Below, piece by piece: positions 47,402-57,186 of a stretch of 64,000 nt of DNA (position 1 is its first letter; each line of letters starts with the position of its first letter). The notes under the pieces were generated by a model. That model searched no databases, was not told the DNA's origin, and worked only from the letters and a program-made list of their open reading frames with translations. The DNA lies in the NCBI RefSeq assembly GCF_029962485.1, contig NZ_CP073637.1, positions 1,054,001 to 1,118,000 of the forward strand, written 5' to 3'. The translations under genes and the position numbers were made by a program. The stretch is from Burkholderia cepacia (GTDB lineage Bacteria; Pseudomonadota; Gammaproteobacteria; Burkholderiales; Burkholderiaceae).

Positions 47402-48151
47402 ATGAAAATCCTGGTGCCAGTGAAAAGAGTGGTCGATTACAACGTGAAGGTCCGCGTGAAGTCGGACAACACGGGTGTCGACATCGCGAACGTGAAGATG
47501 TCGATGAACCCGTTCGACGAAATCGCCGTTGAAGAAGCCGTGCGCCTGAAGGAAGCGGGCGTCGCGACCGAAGTGATCGCCGTGTCGGTGGGCGTCACGC
47601 AGGCGCAGGAAACGCTGCGTACGGCGCTGGCGATCGGCGCGGATCGCGCGATCCTCGTCGAGTCGACTGACAGCGTCGAGCCGCTGGCCGTCGCGAAGAT
47701 CCTGAAGGCGCTGGTCGACAAGGAACAGCCGCAACTGGTGATTCTCGGCAAGCAGGCGATCGACGACGATTCGAACCAGACGGGCCAGATGCTGGCCGCG
47801 CTGGCGGGTCTCCCGCAAGCGACGTTTGCGTCGAAGGTGACGGTGGCCGACGGCAAGGCGACGGTCGCACGTGAAGTCGACGGCGGCGCGGAAACGCTGT
47901 CGCTGACGCTGCCGGCGGTGATCACCACGGACCTGCGCCTGAACGAGCCGCGTTACGTGACGCTGCCGAACATCATGAAGGCGAAGAAGAAGCCGCTGGA
48001 AACCGTGAAGCCGGAAGACCTGGGCGTGGACGTCGCGCCGCGTCTGAAGACGCTGAAGGTTGTCGAGCCGCCGAAGCGTGCAGCCGGCGTGAAGGTGCCG
48101 GACGTGAAGACGCTGGTCGAGAAGCTGAAGACCGAAGCCAAGGTGCTGTAA
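47402..48151 (+). CDS. etfB: Electron transfer flavoprotein beta subunit
   Basis: 249-residue subunit of the soluble ETF that carries electrons from acyl-CoA dehydrogenases to ETF-ubiquinone oxidoreductase. It starts [19 protein letters not shown], with [39 protein letters not shown] (AMP site) and [29 protein letters not shown], the recognition loop region. GGAG lies 8 bp before ATG 47402. Confidence 0.96.
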   Translation: MKILVPVKRVVDYNVKVRVKSDNTGVDIANVKMSMNPFDEIAVEEAVRLKEAGVATEVIAVSVGVTQAQETLRTALAIGADRAILVESTDSVEPLAVAKILKALVDKEQPQLVILGKQAIDDDSNQTGQMLAALAGLPQATFASKVTVADGKATVAREVDGGAETLSLTLPAVITTDLRLNEPRYVTLPNIMKAKKKPLETVKPEDLGVDVAPRLKTLKVVEPPKRAAGVKVPDVKTLVEKLKTEAKVL

Positions 48152-48167
48152 GAGGGAGCGCAAAGAA

Positions 48168-49103
48168 ATGACGATTCTGGTGATTGCAGAACACGACAAC
48201 GCGTCGGTCAAGGCCGCGACGTTGAACACGGTGGCGGCGGCGGCGAAGATCGGTGGCGATATTCACGTGCTGGTCGCGGGCCACAACGCGCAAGCGGCTG
48301 CGGATGCGGCAGCGAAGATCGCAGGTGTATCGAAGGTGCTGCTGGCCGACGCGCCGCAGCTCGAAGCGGGCCTGGCGGAAAACGTCGAAGCGACCGCGCT
48401 GAACATCGCGAAGGACTATTCGCACATCCTCGCGCCGGCAACTGCGTATGGCAAGAACATCGCGCCGCGTATCGCCGCGAAGCTGGACGTCGCGCAGATC
48501 TCGGACATCACGGCGGTTGATTCGGCCGACACGTTCGAGCGCCCGATCTACGCCGGCAACGCGATCGCGACGGTGCAGTCGAGCGACCCGATCAAGGTCA
48601 TCACGGTGCGTGCGACGGGTTTCGATCCGGTGGCGGCCGAAGGCGGCAGCGCATCGGTCGAGAAGATCGAAGCGGCGGCCGATGCAGGCAAGTCGCAGTT
48701 CGTGAGCCGTGAAGTGACGAAGCTGGACCGTCCGGAACTGACGAGCGCGAAGATCATCGTGTCGGGCGGCCGCGGCCTGGGCAGCGGCGAGAACTACACG
48801 AAGGTGCTGGAGCCGCTGGCGGACAAGCTGTCGGCCGCACTCGGCGCATCGCGCGCGGCAGTCGACGCCGGCTACGTGCCGAACGATTACCAGGTCGGCC
48901 AGACCGGCAAGATCGTCGCGCCGCAGCTGTACATCGCGGTGGGCATCTCGGGTGCGATCCAGCACTTGGCCGGCATGAAGGATTCGAAGGTGATCGTCGC
49001 GATCAACAAGGATCCGGAAGCGCCGATCTTCAGCGTGGCCGACTACGGCCTCGTCGGCGATCTGTTCGCGCTCGTGCCGGAGCTCGTGAGCGAGCTCGGC
49101 TGA
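48168..49103 (+). CDS. etfA: Electron transfer flavoprotein alpha subunit
   Basis: 311-residue FAD-binding subunit. The C-terminal FAD domain has [33 protein letters not shown] and [19 protein letters not shown]. It follows etfB by 16 bp with AGGGAG before the ATG and is closed by a terminator. Confidence 0.96.
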   Translation: MTILVIAEHDNASVKAATLNTVAAAAKIGGDIHVLVAGHNAQAAADAAAKIAGVSKVLLADAPQLEAGLAENVEATALNIAKDYSHILAPATAYGKNIAPRIAAKLDVAQISDITAVDSADTFERPIYAGNAIATVQSSDPIKVITVRATGFDPVAAEGGSASVEKIEAAADAGKSQFVSREVTKLDRPELTSAKIIVSGGRGLGSGENYTKVLEPLADKLSAALGASRAAVDAGYVPNDYQVGQTGKIVAPQLYIAVGISGAIQHLAGMKDSKVIVAINKDPEAPIFSVADYGLVGDLFALVPELVSELG

Positions 49104-49136
49104 CGCGGCGTGACGCTTCAGCGTTAAGCACACGGG

Positions 49137-49167
49137 AAAAGGGGCGCGACGAGCGCCCCTTTTTTTA
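49137..49167 (+). terminator. Intrinsic terminator after etfA
   Basis: aaaaggggcgc / gcgcccctttt with loop gacga, followed by more T. Confidence 0.9.
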
Positions 49168-49202
49168 CGCCATCGACAGACGACAGAAGAGGGAGACGCA
49201 CC

Positions 49203-50993
49203 ATGGGTTATATCGCACCGGTCAAGGACATGCTGTTCGTGCTGAAGGAACTCGCGGGCATCGACGCCGTCGCGCAGTTGCCGGGCTTCGAGGATGCCGG
49301 TTACGACACGGCGCAGGCCGTGCTCGACGAGTCCGCGAAGTTCTGTGGCGAGGTGCTGGCGCCGCTGAACGTCGAAGGCGACCGCAACCCGAGCAGCTGG
49401 AAGGACGGCGTCGTGACCGCGACGCCGGGCTTCGCGGAAGCGTTCCGCCAGTTCGTCGAAGGCGGCTGGCAGGGGCTGCAGCATCCGGCCGAATACGACG
49501 GCCAGGGGCTGCCGAAGCTGATCGCGACGCCGTGCATCGAGATGCTGAACGCATCGAACCTGTCGTTCGCGCTGTGTCCCTTGTTGACCGACGGCGCGAT
49601 CGAGGCGCTGCTGACGGCCGGCACCGACGAGCAGAAGCAGCGCTACGTGCCGAAGCTGATCTCGGGCGAATGGACGGGCACGATGAACCTGACCGAGCCG
49701 CAGGCGGGCTCCGACCTCGCGCTGGTGCGCTCGCGCGCCGAGCCGCAGGGCGACGGCACGTACAAGGTGTTCGGCACGAAGATCTTCATCACGTGGGGCG
49801 AGCACGACATGGCGGACAACATCGTCCACCTGGTGCTGGCACGCACGCCGAACGCGCCGGAAGGCGTGAAGGGCATCTCGCTGTTCATCGTGCCGAAGTT
49901 CATGGTCAACGAAGACGGCTCGCTGGGCGAACGCAACGACGTGCACTGCGTGTCGATCGAGCACAAGCTCGGGATCAAGGCGAGCCCGACGGCGGTGCTG
50001 CAGTACGGCGACCACGGCGGCGCGATCGGTTACCTGATCGGCGAGGAGAACCGCGGCCTCGAATACATGTTCATCATGATGAACGCGGCGCGCTTCGGCG
50101 TCGGGATGCAGGGGATCGGCGTGGCCGACCGTGCATACCAGAAGGCGGCGGAATTCGCGAAGGAACGCGTGCAGAGCCGCCCGGTGGACGGGTCGGCGAA
50201 GCAGTCGGTGACGATCATCCATCACCCGGACGTGCGCCGGATGCTCGGCACGATGCGCGCGCTGACCGAAGGCGCGCGGGCGCTGGCATACGTGGCAGCG
50301 GCGCACAGCGACATTGCCCACCGCCATTCGGACGAGGCGACGCGCAGCCGTCATCAGGCAATCTACGAGTATCTGGTGCCGGTGGTGAAGGGCTGGAGCA
50401 CGGAGATGGTGAACGATGTGGCGAGCCTGGGCGTGCAGGTGCACGGCGGGATGGGCTTCATCGAGGAGACGGGCGCGGCGCAGTATTACCGCGATGCGCG
50501 GATCCTGGCGATCTACGAAGGCACGACGGCGATCCAGGCGAACGACCTGGTGGGGCGCAAGACGATGCGCGACGGCGGCGCGGTGGCGAAGGCGCTGCTC
50601 GCGGAAGTCGGCGACACGGTGGCGGCGCTGGGCAAGCTGGACGGCGCGGCGGCCGCGTCGATGAAGGTGCAGCTGGAGAAGGGCGCGCAGGCGCTGTCGT
50701 CGGTGGTGGATTACGTGGTGGCGAACGTGAAGCGGGACCCGAACGCGGTGTTCGCGGGCAGCGTGCCGTACCTGAAGCTGGCGGGCGTGGTGCTGTGCGG
50801 TTGGCAGATGGCGCGCGCGCTGGTGGCGGCGCAGGCGAACCGCGCGAGCGACCCGGCGTTCTTCGATGCGAAGATCGCGATCGCGCAGTGCTATGCGGAG
50901 CACATTCTCGTGCAGGCCGGTGCGCTCGAAGCGTCGATCGTCGGCGCGAAGGGCAACGAGAGCGTGCTCGCGTTGACGGAAGACCAGTTCTGA
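49203..50993 (+). CDS. Long-type acyl-CoA dehydrogenase
   Basis: 596 residues, longer than the classic ~380, as in the DmdC/AidB-related group (with C-terminal extension). It has NLTEPQAGSDLALVRSRA, FGTKIFITWGEHDM, GIKASPTAVLQYGD and LAIYEGTTAIQANDLVGRK. It oxidises an acyl-CoA thioester to the 2-enoyl-CoA and passes electrons to ETF, whose genes lie just upstream. A methylmercaptopropionyl-CoA-type substrate is one possibility from the family; no dmd genes are nearby. AGGGAG precedes the ATG. Confidence 0.9.
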   Translation: MGYIAPVKDMLFVLKELAGIDAVAQLPGFEDAGYDTAQAVLDESAKFCGEVLAPLNVEGDRNPSSWKDGVVTATPGFAEAFRQFVEGGWQGLQHPAEYDGQGLPKLIATPCIEMLNASNLSFALCPLLTDGAIEALLTAGTDEQKQRYVPKLISGEWTGTMNLTEPQAGSDLALVRSRAEPQGDGTYKVFGTKIFITWGEHDMADNIVHLVLARTPNAPEGVKGISLFIVPKFMVNEDGSLGERNDVHCVSIEHKLGIKASPTAVLQYGDHGGAIGYLIGEENRGLEYMFIMMNAARFGVGMQGIGVADRAYQKAAEFAKERVQSRPVDGSAKQSVTIIHHPDVRRMLGTMRALTEGARALAYVAAAHSDIAHRHSDEATRSRHQAIYEYLVPVVKGWSTEMVNDVASLGVQVHGGMGFIEETGAAQYYRDARILAIYEGTTAIQANDLVGRKTMRDGGAVAKALLAEVGDTVAALGKLDGAAAASMKVQLEKGAQALSSVVDYVVANVKRDPNAVFAGSVPYLKLAGVVLCGWQMARALVAAQANRASDPAFFDAKIAIAQCYAEHILVQAGALEASIVGAKGNESVLALTEDQF

Positions 50994-51016
50994 CCGCGCG
51001 CAACACTATCGCGCAA

Positions 51017-51050
51017 TGAAAAAAAGGCGCCCCGAGGGGCGCCTTTCTCT
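51017..51050. terminator. Bidirectional terminator between the acyl-CoA dehydrogenase gene and dadA
   Basis: aaaggcgcccc / ggggcgccttt with a 2-base loop; the A run on the left and T-rich run on the right serve both directions. Confidence 0.85.
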
Positions 51051-51087
51051 TTACCACCGACCGGCCCGCGTTGCAGGCCGTCGCAGC

Positions 51088-52374
51088 TTACGCGTAGGCC
51101 GGGCGCGTCTGGCCGGCCACATCCTTCAGGTAGCGATGCACCGACAGGTCGTCGGCCTGGATCGCGGGCATCTTGCCCGAGATCAGGTCGGCGAGCAGTT
51201 GGCCCGAGCCGCACGACATCGTCCAGCCGAGCGTGCCGTGGCCGGTGTTCAGGAACAGGTTCGACACCGGCGTGCGGCCGACGATCGGCGTGCCGTCCGG
51301 CGTCATCGGGCGCAGGCCCGTCCAGAACGTGGCCTTCGACGTGTCGCCGCCGCCCGGGAACAGGTCGTTCACGCACATTTCGAGCGTTTCGCGGCGCGCG
51401 GCGCGCAGCTTCTTGTCGAAGCCGACGATTTCCGCCATGCCACCGACGCGGATGCGCTGGTCGAAACGCGTGATCGCGATCTTGTAGGTTTCGTCGAGCA
51501 CGGTCGACACGGGCGCGGCCGCTTCGTTGACGATCGGCGCGGTGATCGAATAGCCCTTCAGCGGATAAACGGGGATCTTCATCAGGTTCGAGATGAAGTT
51601 CGTCGAATACGAGCCGAGCGCGACGACGTACGCGTCGGCACGCACCGTCTCGCTGCCGCACTGCACGCCGGCGATCTTGCCGCCCGCGATCGCGAGCGCG
51701 TCGATCGGCGTGTTGTAGCGGAACTTGACGCCGAGCGATTCGGCGAGTGCGGCAAGGCGCGTCGTGAACAGCTGGCAGTCGCCCGTTTCGTCGCCCGGCA
51801 GGCGCAGGCCGCCTGTCAGCTTGTGCGAGACGGCCGCGAGCGCCGGTTCGGCATGCTTCAGCTCGGCCGGCGACAGCAGTTCGAACGGCACGTTCGCTTC
51901 CTGCAGCACGGCGATGTCCTTCGCTGCGCCGTCGAGCTGCTGCTGCGTACGGAACAGTTGCAGCGTGCCACCCGTGCGGCCTTCGTATTCGATGCCGGTA
52001 TCTGCGCGCAGCGCCTGCAGGCAGTCTCGGCTGTATTCGGCGAGGCGGACCATGCGGCCCTTGTTGACTGCATAGCGCTCGGCCGTGCAATTGCGCAGCA
52101 TCTGGTACATCCACTGGAGCTGGAAGCGCGTGCCGTCGAGGCGGATCGCGAGCGGCGCATGCTTTTCGAACATCCACTTGACGGCCTTCAGCGGCACGCC
52201 GGGCGCGGCCCACGGTGCGGCATAGCCGGGCGAGATCTGGCCTGCGTTCGCGAAGCTCGTCTCGAGCGCCGGGCCGGCTTCCCGGTCGATCACGGTGACT
52301 TCATGGCCTGCGCGCGCGAGGTAATACGCGCTTGCCACGCCCACTACACCACTGCCCAGAATGACGACTCGCAT
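51088..52374 (-). CDS. dadA: D-amino acid dehydrogenase DadA
   Basis: 428-residue FAD enzyme that deaminates D-alanine and other D-amino acids, feeding electrons to the quinone pool. N-terminal FAD motif [40 protein letters not shown] and [13 protein letters not shown] are DadA hallmarks; [18 protein letters not shown] and [16 protein letters not shown] bind the flavin. The start at 52374 is used; the frame is open 14 codons further. The divergent Lrp gene probably regulates it. Confidence 0.93.
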   Translation of the reverse strand: MRVVILGSGVVGVASAYYLARAGHEVTVIDREAGPALETSFANAGQISPGYAAPWAAPGVPLKAVKWMFEKHAPLAIRLDGTRFQLQWMYQMLRNCTAERYAVNKGRMVRLAEYSRDCLQALRADTGIEYEGRTGGTLQLFRTQQQLDGAAKDIAVLQEANVPFELLSPAELKHAEPALAAVSHKLTGGLRLPGDETGDCQLFTTRLAALAESLGVKFRYNTPIDALAIAGGKIAGVQCGSETVRADAYVVALGSYSTNFISNLMKIPVYPLKGYSITAPIVNEAAAPVSTVLDETYKIAITRFDQRIRVGGMAEIVGFDKKLRAARRETLEMCVNDLFPGGGDTSKATFWTGLRPMTPDGTPIVGRTPVSNLFLNTGHGTLGWTMSCGSGQLLADLISGKMPAIQADDLSVHRYLKDVAGQTRPAYA

Positions 52375-52519
52375 AGCTGCTCCAGATGGAAGGGACCAGA
52401 TCGAGGCCGGGCGCATGTGCGGCTCCGTGTAACCTCTAGCTGATCTAGTTTTTTGCGCTATGGTATTGTCGAATGTGCAGGTTTTGTTATCGTATTTTTC
52501 AGGTTTTCAGCATAAACAA

Positions 52520-53008
52520 ATGAGAACGCAACGTCAGCCCGTACGCTCGCTCGACAAGCTCGACCGGCGCATCCTGAAACTGCTCCAGGACGACGGCCGG
52601 ATGGCGATGAAGGACCTCGCGGAACAGGTCGGATTGACCGTCACGCCGTGCATCGAGCGTGTGCGGCGCATGGAGCGCGATGGCGTGATCACCGGCTATC
52701 ACGCGCGCGTCGATCCCCACCAGCTGGGCGCCTCGCTGCTGGTGTTCGTCGAGATCACGCTCGGCCACAAGGGCGGCAACATGTTCGAGCAATTCCGCCG
52801 GGAAGTGATGAAGATCGACGAGGTGCTCGAATGCCATCTCGTGTCCGGTGATTTCGACTACCTGATCAAGGCGCGGATCGGCGAGATGGCCGACTACCGC
52901 AAGCTGCTCGGCGACATCCTGCTGCAGTTGCCGGGCGCCGTGCAGTCGAAGAGCTACGTCGTGATGGAAGAAATCAAGGAAACGCTGACGATCGCCGTCG
53001 GCGAGTGA
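52520..53008 (+). CDS. Lrp/AsnC-family regulator, probable regulator of dadA
   Basis: 162 residues. N-terminal HTH (about 13-63) with LDKLDRRILKLLQDDGRM and DLAEQVGLTVTPCIERVRRM; C-terminal RAM ligand domain with VSGDFDYLIKARIGEMADYR. It lies divergent from dadA, the arrangement found for alanine-responsive Lrp regulators. The frame extends to 52460, but the first residues are hydrophobic and not Lrp-like, so ATG 52520 is chosen. Confidence 0.9.
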   Translation: MRTQRQPVRSLDKLDRRILKLLQDDGRMAMKDLAEQVGLTVTPCIERVRRMERDGVITGYHARVDPHQLGASLLVFVEITLGHKGGNMFEQFRREVMKIDEVLECHLVSGDFDYLIKARIGEMADYRKLLGDILLQLPGAVQSKSYVVMEEIKETLTIAVGE

Positions 53009-53046
53009 TGTGCCGGCGGCCCGTTGTCGGGCCTCTTATCCCGCCC

Positions 53047-53075
53047 TTGGCACGCTGCGCCCAATACTGTATAAA
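53047..53075 (+). promoter_or_regulatory. Sigma-70 promoter of the radical SAM gene
   Basis: -35 TTGGCA at 53047-53052, 17-bp spacer, -10 TATAAA at 53070-53075. The LexA box covers the -10 element. Confidence 0.65.
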
Positions 53076-53092
53076 TGTACAGTATTGGGCGC
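53057..53092. promoter_or_regulatory. LexA (SOS) box in a 36-bp inverted repeat
   Basis: The centre (53067-53082) reads CTGTATAAATGTACAG, a CTGT-N8-ACAG match to the LexA consensus of gammaproteobacteria and betaproteobacteria. The 15-bp arms 53057-53071 and 53078-53092 are perfectly complementary, extending well past the box. Repression by LexA until DNA damage is the direct reading. Confidence 0.8.
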
Positions 53093-53110
53093 AGGCGAAT
53101 GGGTGGGCAT

Positions 53111-54277
53111 ATGGACGATCGATCCGACAACGAATTTCCGGTAGCGCCGCCCGTGCCCCGCAAGGGGCGCGGGGCGGTCGACAATCTGCAGGGGCGGTAT
53201 GAAATCGCGCAGCGCGAAGCGGTCGACGACGGCTGGACGCACGAGTCGGATGATGCCGACTTCCCCGCACCGCTGCGCACGCAGGTGTTCGAGGAGCGCG
53301 CGAAGAGCATCCTGACGCACAACCAGTCGCCCGATATCCCGTTCAGCGTATCGCTCAATCCGTATCGGGGCTGCGAGCACGGTTGCATCTACTGCTTCGC
53401 GCGGCCGACGCACAGCTATCTCGGCCTGTCGCCGGGGCTCGATTTCGAAAGCCGAATCTATGCGAAGGTCAACGCGGCCGAACTGCTCGAGCGCGAGATT
53501 TCGCGCAAGCGCTACGTGCCGGAGCCGATCGCGCTCGGCGTCAACACCGACGCGTACCAGCCGGTCGAGCGCGACCTGCGCATCACGCGCAGCGTGATCC
53601 AGGTGATGCACGATCGCGGGCTGCCGTTCGCGGCGATCACGAAGTCGTCGCTGATCGAGCGCGATCTCGACCTGCTCGCACCGATGGCCGAGCGCGGGCA
53701 GGTGATGGCGGCGGTCACGATCACGACACTCGATGCCGATCTCGCTCGCTCGCTCGAGCCGCGCGCGGCCACGCCGGCGCGGCGGCTGCGCACGATCCGC
53801 GCGCTGCGCGATGCAGGCGTGCCGGTCGGCGTGAGCATTGCGCCGGTGATTCCGTTCGTGACCGAGCCCGACATGGAGCGCGTGCTCGAGGCGTGCGTGG
53901 AAGCCGGTGCGACGCATGCGAGCTACATCATCCTGCGGCTGCCGTGGGAGGTCTCGCCGTTGTTCAAGAGCTGGCTCGCCGCGCATTTTCCCGATCGTGC
54001 GGAGCGCGTGATGAACCGCGTGCGCGACATGCGCGGCGGCAAGGACTACGACTCGGATTTCTCGAAACGGATGAAGGGCGAGGGGATCTGGGCCGACCTG
54101 TTGCGGCAGCGCTTTCGCCAGGCCGTCAAGCGGCTCGGGCTGAACGAGCGCACCAATGGCATTCTCGATCTGTCGCAGTTCAGCGGTGCGCCGGCCACGG
54201 TTGCGCCGGCGCCGCGCGTTGCCGTGCGTTCGGTCGGCGCGAAGCCGCGCGATGACATGCAGTTGAACCTGTTCTGA
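53111..54277 (+). CDS. PA0069-family radical SAM protein
   Basis: 388 residues. The radical SAM cluster motif is Cys88-x3-Cys92-x2-Cys95 (GCEHGCIYC), followed by ARPTHSYLGLSPGLDFESR, which is typical of the PA0069 group with homology to spore photoproduct lyase-like enzymes. VTITTLDADLARSLEPRA and SIAPVIPFVTEPDMERVL follow. The reaction is unknown. ATG 53111 (MDDRSDNEF) is preferred because 53075 lies inside the LexA box; ATG 53099 is possible. SOS control and the fold suggest a role in DNA damage response. Confidence 0.88.
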   Translation: MDDRSDNEFPVAPPVPRKGRGAVDNLQGRYEIAQREAVDDGWTHESDDADFPAPLRTQVFEERAKSILTHNQSPDIPFSVSLNPYRGCEHGCIYCFARPTHSYLGLSPGLDFESRIYAKVNAAELLEREISRKRYVPEPIALGVNTDAYQPVERDLRITRSVIQVMHDRGLPFAAITKSSLIERDLDLLAPMAERGQVMAAVTITTLDADLARSLEPRAATPARRLRTIRALRDAGVPVGVSIAPVIPFVTEPDMERVLEACVEAGATHASYIILRLPWEVSPLFKSWLAAHFPDRAERVMNRVRDMRGGKDYDSDFSKRMKGEGIWADLLRQRFRQAVKRLGLNERTNGILDLSQFSGAPATVAPAPRVAVRSVGAKPRDDMQLNLF

Positions 54278-54301
54278 CGCGCGAACGAGACTGTCGCGTG
54301 T

Positions 54302-54337
54302 CGGCACCGGGCGCAAGGCGCCGGTGCCGTGTTCGTT
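54302..54337. terminator. Hairpin between the radical SAM and TM2 genes
   Basis: cggcaccgg / ccggtgccg with an inner cgc/gcg pair, followed by tgttcgtt. It lies between converging genes; the U-tract is weak. Confidence 0.5.
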
Positions 54338-54341
54338 GCGC

Positions 54342-54809
54342 TTATTGCGAAATCTGCTTCGCGGCTTCGACCTGCGATTCGAAATACGTCTGGAACGACA
54401 GCGCGAGTGCGGTCATCAGCAGGAACGCGCCGATCAGCAGCGAGAAGATCACGACGAAGATCACGGTCCAGCCCGACTTGCTGTGCTTGCCGGTGTCCGC
54501 GTTGAATTGCGCATCCCATTTCTCGTCGGGGCGCAGCCCGTAGACGAGTGCGGCGAGGAATGCCGCCAGCAGCGAGATCGCGCCGGGTAGCGCGAGCCAC
54601 CAGCCGAGGCCGGCACTGCGTTGGGTCGCCGCGAGCAGAAGGAAGCCCGGGATGCCGACGATCGTCGCAAGGAGGTGTGCCCAGCCGTACACGTCGCGAA
54701 AGCCATACAGATAGAAGCGGTGCACGCCGAGTGATCCGAACAGGAACGCGAGGGCGGCGGTGAGCGTCTTGGAACGAAAGCGGCGGGACGGTGCGGTGCT
54801 GCTGGACAT
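54342..54809 (-). CDS. TM2-domain membrane protein
   Basis: 155 residues. The TM2 domain (about 14-60) has KTLTAALAFLFGSLGVHRFYLYGFRDVYGW and further segments (LLATIVGIPGFLLLAATQ, LLAAFLAALVYGLRP), then TVIFVVIFSLLIGAFLLMTA. Four or so membrane spans. TM2 proteins are of unknown function in bacteria. The start at 54809 is chosen because residues further upstream are low complexity. Confidence 0.85.
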   Translation of the reverse strand: MSSSTAPSRRFRSKTLTAALAFLFGSLGVHRFYLYGFRDVYGWAHLLATIVGIPGFLLLAATQRSAGLGWWLALPGAISLLAAFLAALVYGLRPDEKWDAQFNADTGKHSKSGWTVIFVVIFSLLIGAFLLMTALALSFQTYFESQVEAAKQISQ

Positions 54810-54918
54810 GGATGGCGGCGTATTGTCGTTGGCATGGGCGGCCGGCGGGCCGGCGCGGGCGCGCGGCCCGGCACGCATTCTACGATGCCCGGTCAGGCCC
54901 GGTCACCCCTTGCCTGCG

Positions 54919-56082
54919 TCAAGGTGCCGCATAGGTCACGCGGTAGATGGCGCCGGCGTAATCGTCGCTGATGAGCAGCGAGCCGTCCGGTAGCGGCAAT
55001 ACGTCGGCCGGGCGGCCCCATACCGTGCCGTCGGGCCGCAGCCAGCCCGTGACGAATGGCGTCTGGCGCGCCTGGCTGCCGTCCGCCGACACGACCACGC
55101 GCATCACGCGGTAGCCGACTTTCGTGCTGCGGTTCCACGAGCCGTGTTCGGCAATAAACACGTTATTGCGATACGACGCAGGAAACATCGGCCCGGTATA
55201 GAAGCGCATGCCGAGCGCGGCAACGTGCGCGCCGAGCTTCAATACGGGCGGTACGTAGCGGCGGCACACGTCGGCGCTGCCGAATTCGGGGTCGGGCGTA
55301 TCGCCGCCATGACAATAAGGAAAGCCGAAGTCGAGCCCGGCGCGCGGGGCGCGGTTCAACTTGTCGTCGGGCACGTCGTCGCCCATCATGTCGCGCCCGT
55401 TGTCGGTAAACCACAGCTCGCCCGAATCGGGGTGCCATGCGAAGCCGACCGTATTGCGCACGCCGCGTGCGACTACCTCGTTTCCGCTGCCGTCCGGCTT
55501 CATCCGCGCGATGATCGCGTAGCGGCTGCGATCGGCGAGACAGACGTTGCACGGCGCGCCGGTCGGCACGTACAGCTTGCCGTCGGGGCCGAACGCGATG
55601 AATTTCCAGCCGTGATGGTGTTCGGTCGGCAGCGCGTCGGTCACGACGACGGGGGCGGGCGGGTTGGCGAGCCGGTCGTCGACATGATCGACGCGCAGAA
55701 TGCGCGATACGGCGGACATATAGAGGGCGCCATCGCGGTAGGCGACGCCGACGGGCATGTCGAGCCCGGACGCGATCACGTAGCGCGCGCCGATCCGGCC
55801 CTCGTGCATCACGAACGCATGCACGCGGCCTTCCCGAGTGCCGACATACAGGATGCCGCGCGGCGACCAGGCCATTTCACGCGCGGTCGGTACCGCGTCG
55901 CTCAGGATTTCCACGTGAAAACCGGGCGGGACGACGAGTTCGCTCACCGGCAGCGGCGCGGCAAACACCGGTGCGGACGCGAGGCAGGCAAGGCCGGCAA
56001 GCAGCGCCGTGAAACGGTGCTGCGCGCGGCGCGTCGAGGCGGCGCGAAGGGGCGGCATGACGGTGGGGAACGTCCTGGACAC
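54919..56082 (-). CDS. PQQ-dependent sugar dehydrogenase-like / L-sorbosone dehydrogenase family protein
   Basis: 387 residues. Signal peptide near LLAGLACLASAPVFAAP, then a six-bladed beta-propeller: GILYVGTREGRVHAFV, LDMPVGVAYRDGALYMSAVS, EHHHGWKFIAFGPDGKLYVP, WHPDSGELWFTDNGRDMMGD, FIAEHGSWNRSTKVGYRV. These match the sorbosone dehydrogenase-like family, which may bind PQQ and oxidise sugars in the periplasm. ATG 56082 or 56058 could start it. Substrate is unknown. Confidence 0.82.
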   Translation of the reverse strand: MSRTFPTVMPPLRAASTRRAQHRFTALLAGLACLASAPVFAAPLPVSELVVPPGFHVEILSDAVPTAREMAWSPRGILYVGTREGRVHAFVMHEGRIGARYVIASGLDMPVGVAYRDGALYMSAVSRILRVDHVDDRLANPPAPVVVTDALPTEHHHGWKFIAFGPDGKLYVPTGAPCNVCLADRSRYAIIARMKPDGSGNEVVARGVRNTVGFAWHPDSGELWFTDNGRDMMGDDVPDDKLNRAPRAGLDFGFPYCHGGDTPDPEFGSADVCRRYVPPVLKLGAHVAALGMRFYTGPMFPASYRNNVFIAEHGSWNRSTKVGYRVMRVVVSADGSQARQTPFVTGWLRPDGTVWGRPADVLPLPDGSLLISDDYAGAIYRVTYAAP

Positions 56083-56136
56083 GACGATTGTATGCCCGCC
56101 CGACAGGCCGTCCGCGGATTTTTTGCGCGTAAGTGT

Positions 56137-56165
56137 TTGTTGTACCTCTGGTTTCCGGCTATAAT
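56137..56165 (+). promoter_or_regulatory. Sigma-70 promoter of the rpsP operon
   Basis: -35 TTGTTG at 56137-56142, 17-bp spacer, -10 TATAAT at 56160-56165, 45 bp before rpsP. Confidence 0.7.
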
Positions 56166-56210
56166 CGCGTGTTTCAGTAGTTTCGAACCCGGTTTTCCGA
56201 AGGACATCAT

Positions 56211-56465
56211 ATGGTTATCATCCGTCTGGCTCGTGGCGGCTCGAAGAAGCGCCCGTTCTACAACATCGTCGCTACCGATTCGCGCAACCGTCGTGACGGC
56301 CGCTTCATCGAGCGCGTCGGCTTCTACAACCCGGTCGCCACGAAGGGCGAATCGCTGCGTATCGCTCAGGATCGCCTGACGTACTGGCAAGGCGTTGGCG
56401 CGCAACTGTCGCCGACCGTCCAGCGTCTCGTGAAGGAAGCGCAAAAGGCGCAACCGGCTGCCTAA
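56211..56465 (+). CDS. rpsP: 30S ribosomal protein S16
   Basis: 84 residues starting [20 protein letters not shown], with [20 protein letters not shown]. First gene of the conserved rpsP-rimM-trmD-rplS operon. AAGGA precedes the ATG. Confidence 0.98.
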
Positions 56466-56507
56466 CATGGCACGGTGTGCCGGTCGTGCCGGCTGTGAGG
56501 TGCATTG

Positions 56508-57185
56508 ATGGCGGGTCACGATTCCGGTAATGCAAGGCGCGGGCGTGCGTCGTTTGGCGCATTCGTCCGCAAGCCGGTCGAGCGCGACGCTGTCGCGAGC
56601 GCCGGTGAGGCTGCCGAGCAAGGTGGTCTCGAAGCGACGCAAGCCTGGCCCGACGATGCCGTCGAGGTCGGGGCGGTAGTCGACGCCTATGGCCTGAAGG
56701 GCTGGGTCAAGGTGGCGGCACACGCCGACGCCGGTCGCGGCGGCGATGCGCTGCTCAAGGCGCGGCGCTGGTGGCTGGAGCGCGGCGCGGAGCGGCTTTC
56801 CGTCCGCATCATGCAGTCGAAGACGCACAGCGACACCGTCGTTGCGCAACTCGAGGGCGTGAGCGACCGCGATGCCGCGCTGGCCATGCGCGGCTTTCGC
56901 GTGTTCGTGCGTCGGGAAGATTTCCCGGCATTGGCCGCGGACGAATTCTATTGGGTCGACCTGATCGGTCTCGACGTCGTCAACGAGCAATCGGTGGCGC
57001 TTGGGAAGGTGAGCGGGATGATCGACAATGGCGTGCATTCGATCATGCGTGTCGAGTATCCGGCGACCGGCAAAGACGGTCAGCCGACCACCGACGAGCG
57101 GTTGATTCCGTTCGTCGGCGTATACGTCAAAACGGTGGACCAGGCGGCGCGTCGCATCGTCGTCGACTGGGAAGCCGATTACTGA
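56508..57185 (+). CDS. rimM: Ribosome maturation factor RimM
   Basis: 225 residues. An N-terminal extension of about 50 residues precedes the RimM barrel ([19 protein letters not shown]) and PRC barrel ([42 protein letters not shown]). It aids 30S assembly by binding S19. GAGGTG before ATG 56508 supports it over the TTG at 56505. Confidence 0.94.
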   Translation: MAGHDSGNARRGRASFGAFVRKPVERDAVASAGEAAEQGGLEATQAWPDDAVEVGAVVDAYGLKGWVKVAAHADAGRGGDALLKARRWWLERGAERLSVRIMQSKTHSDTVVAQLEGVSDRDAALAMRGFRVFVRREDFPALAADEFYWVDLIGLDVVNEQSVALGKVSGMIDNGVHSIMRVEYPATGKDGQPTTDERLIPFVGVYVKTVDQAARRIVVDWEADY

Positions 57186-57186
57186 A

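Noticed and set aside
47973..50903. 976-codon reverse frame opposite etfA and the acyl-CoA dehydrogenase gene
   Set aside because: Arg/His-rich shadow without motifs; the forward genes carry full family signatures.
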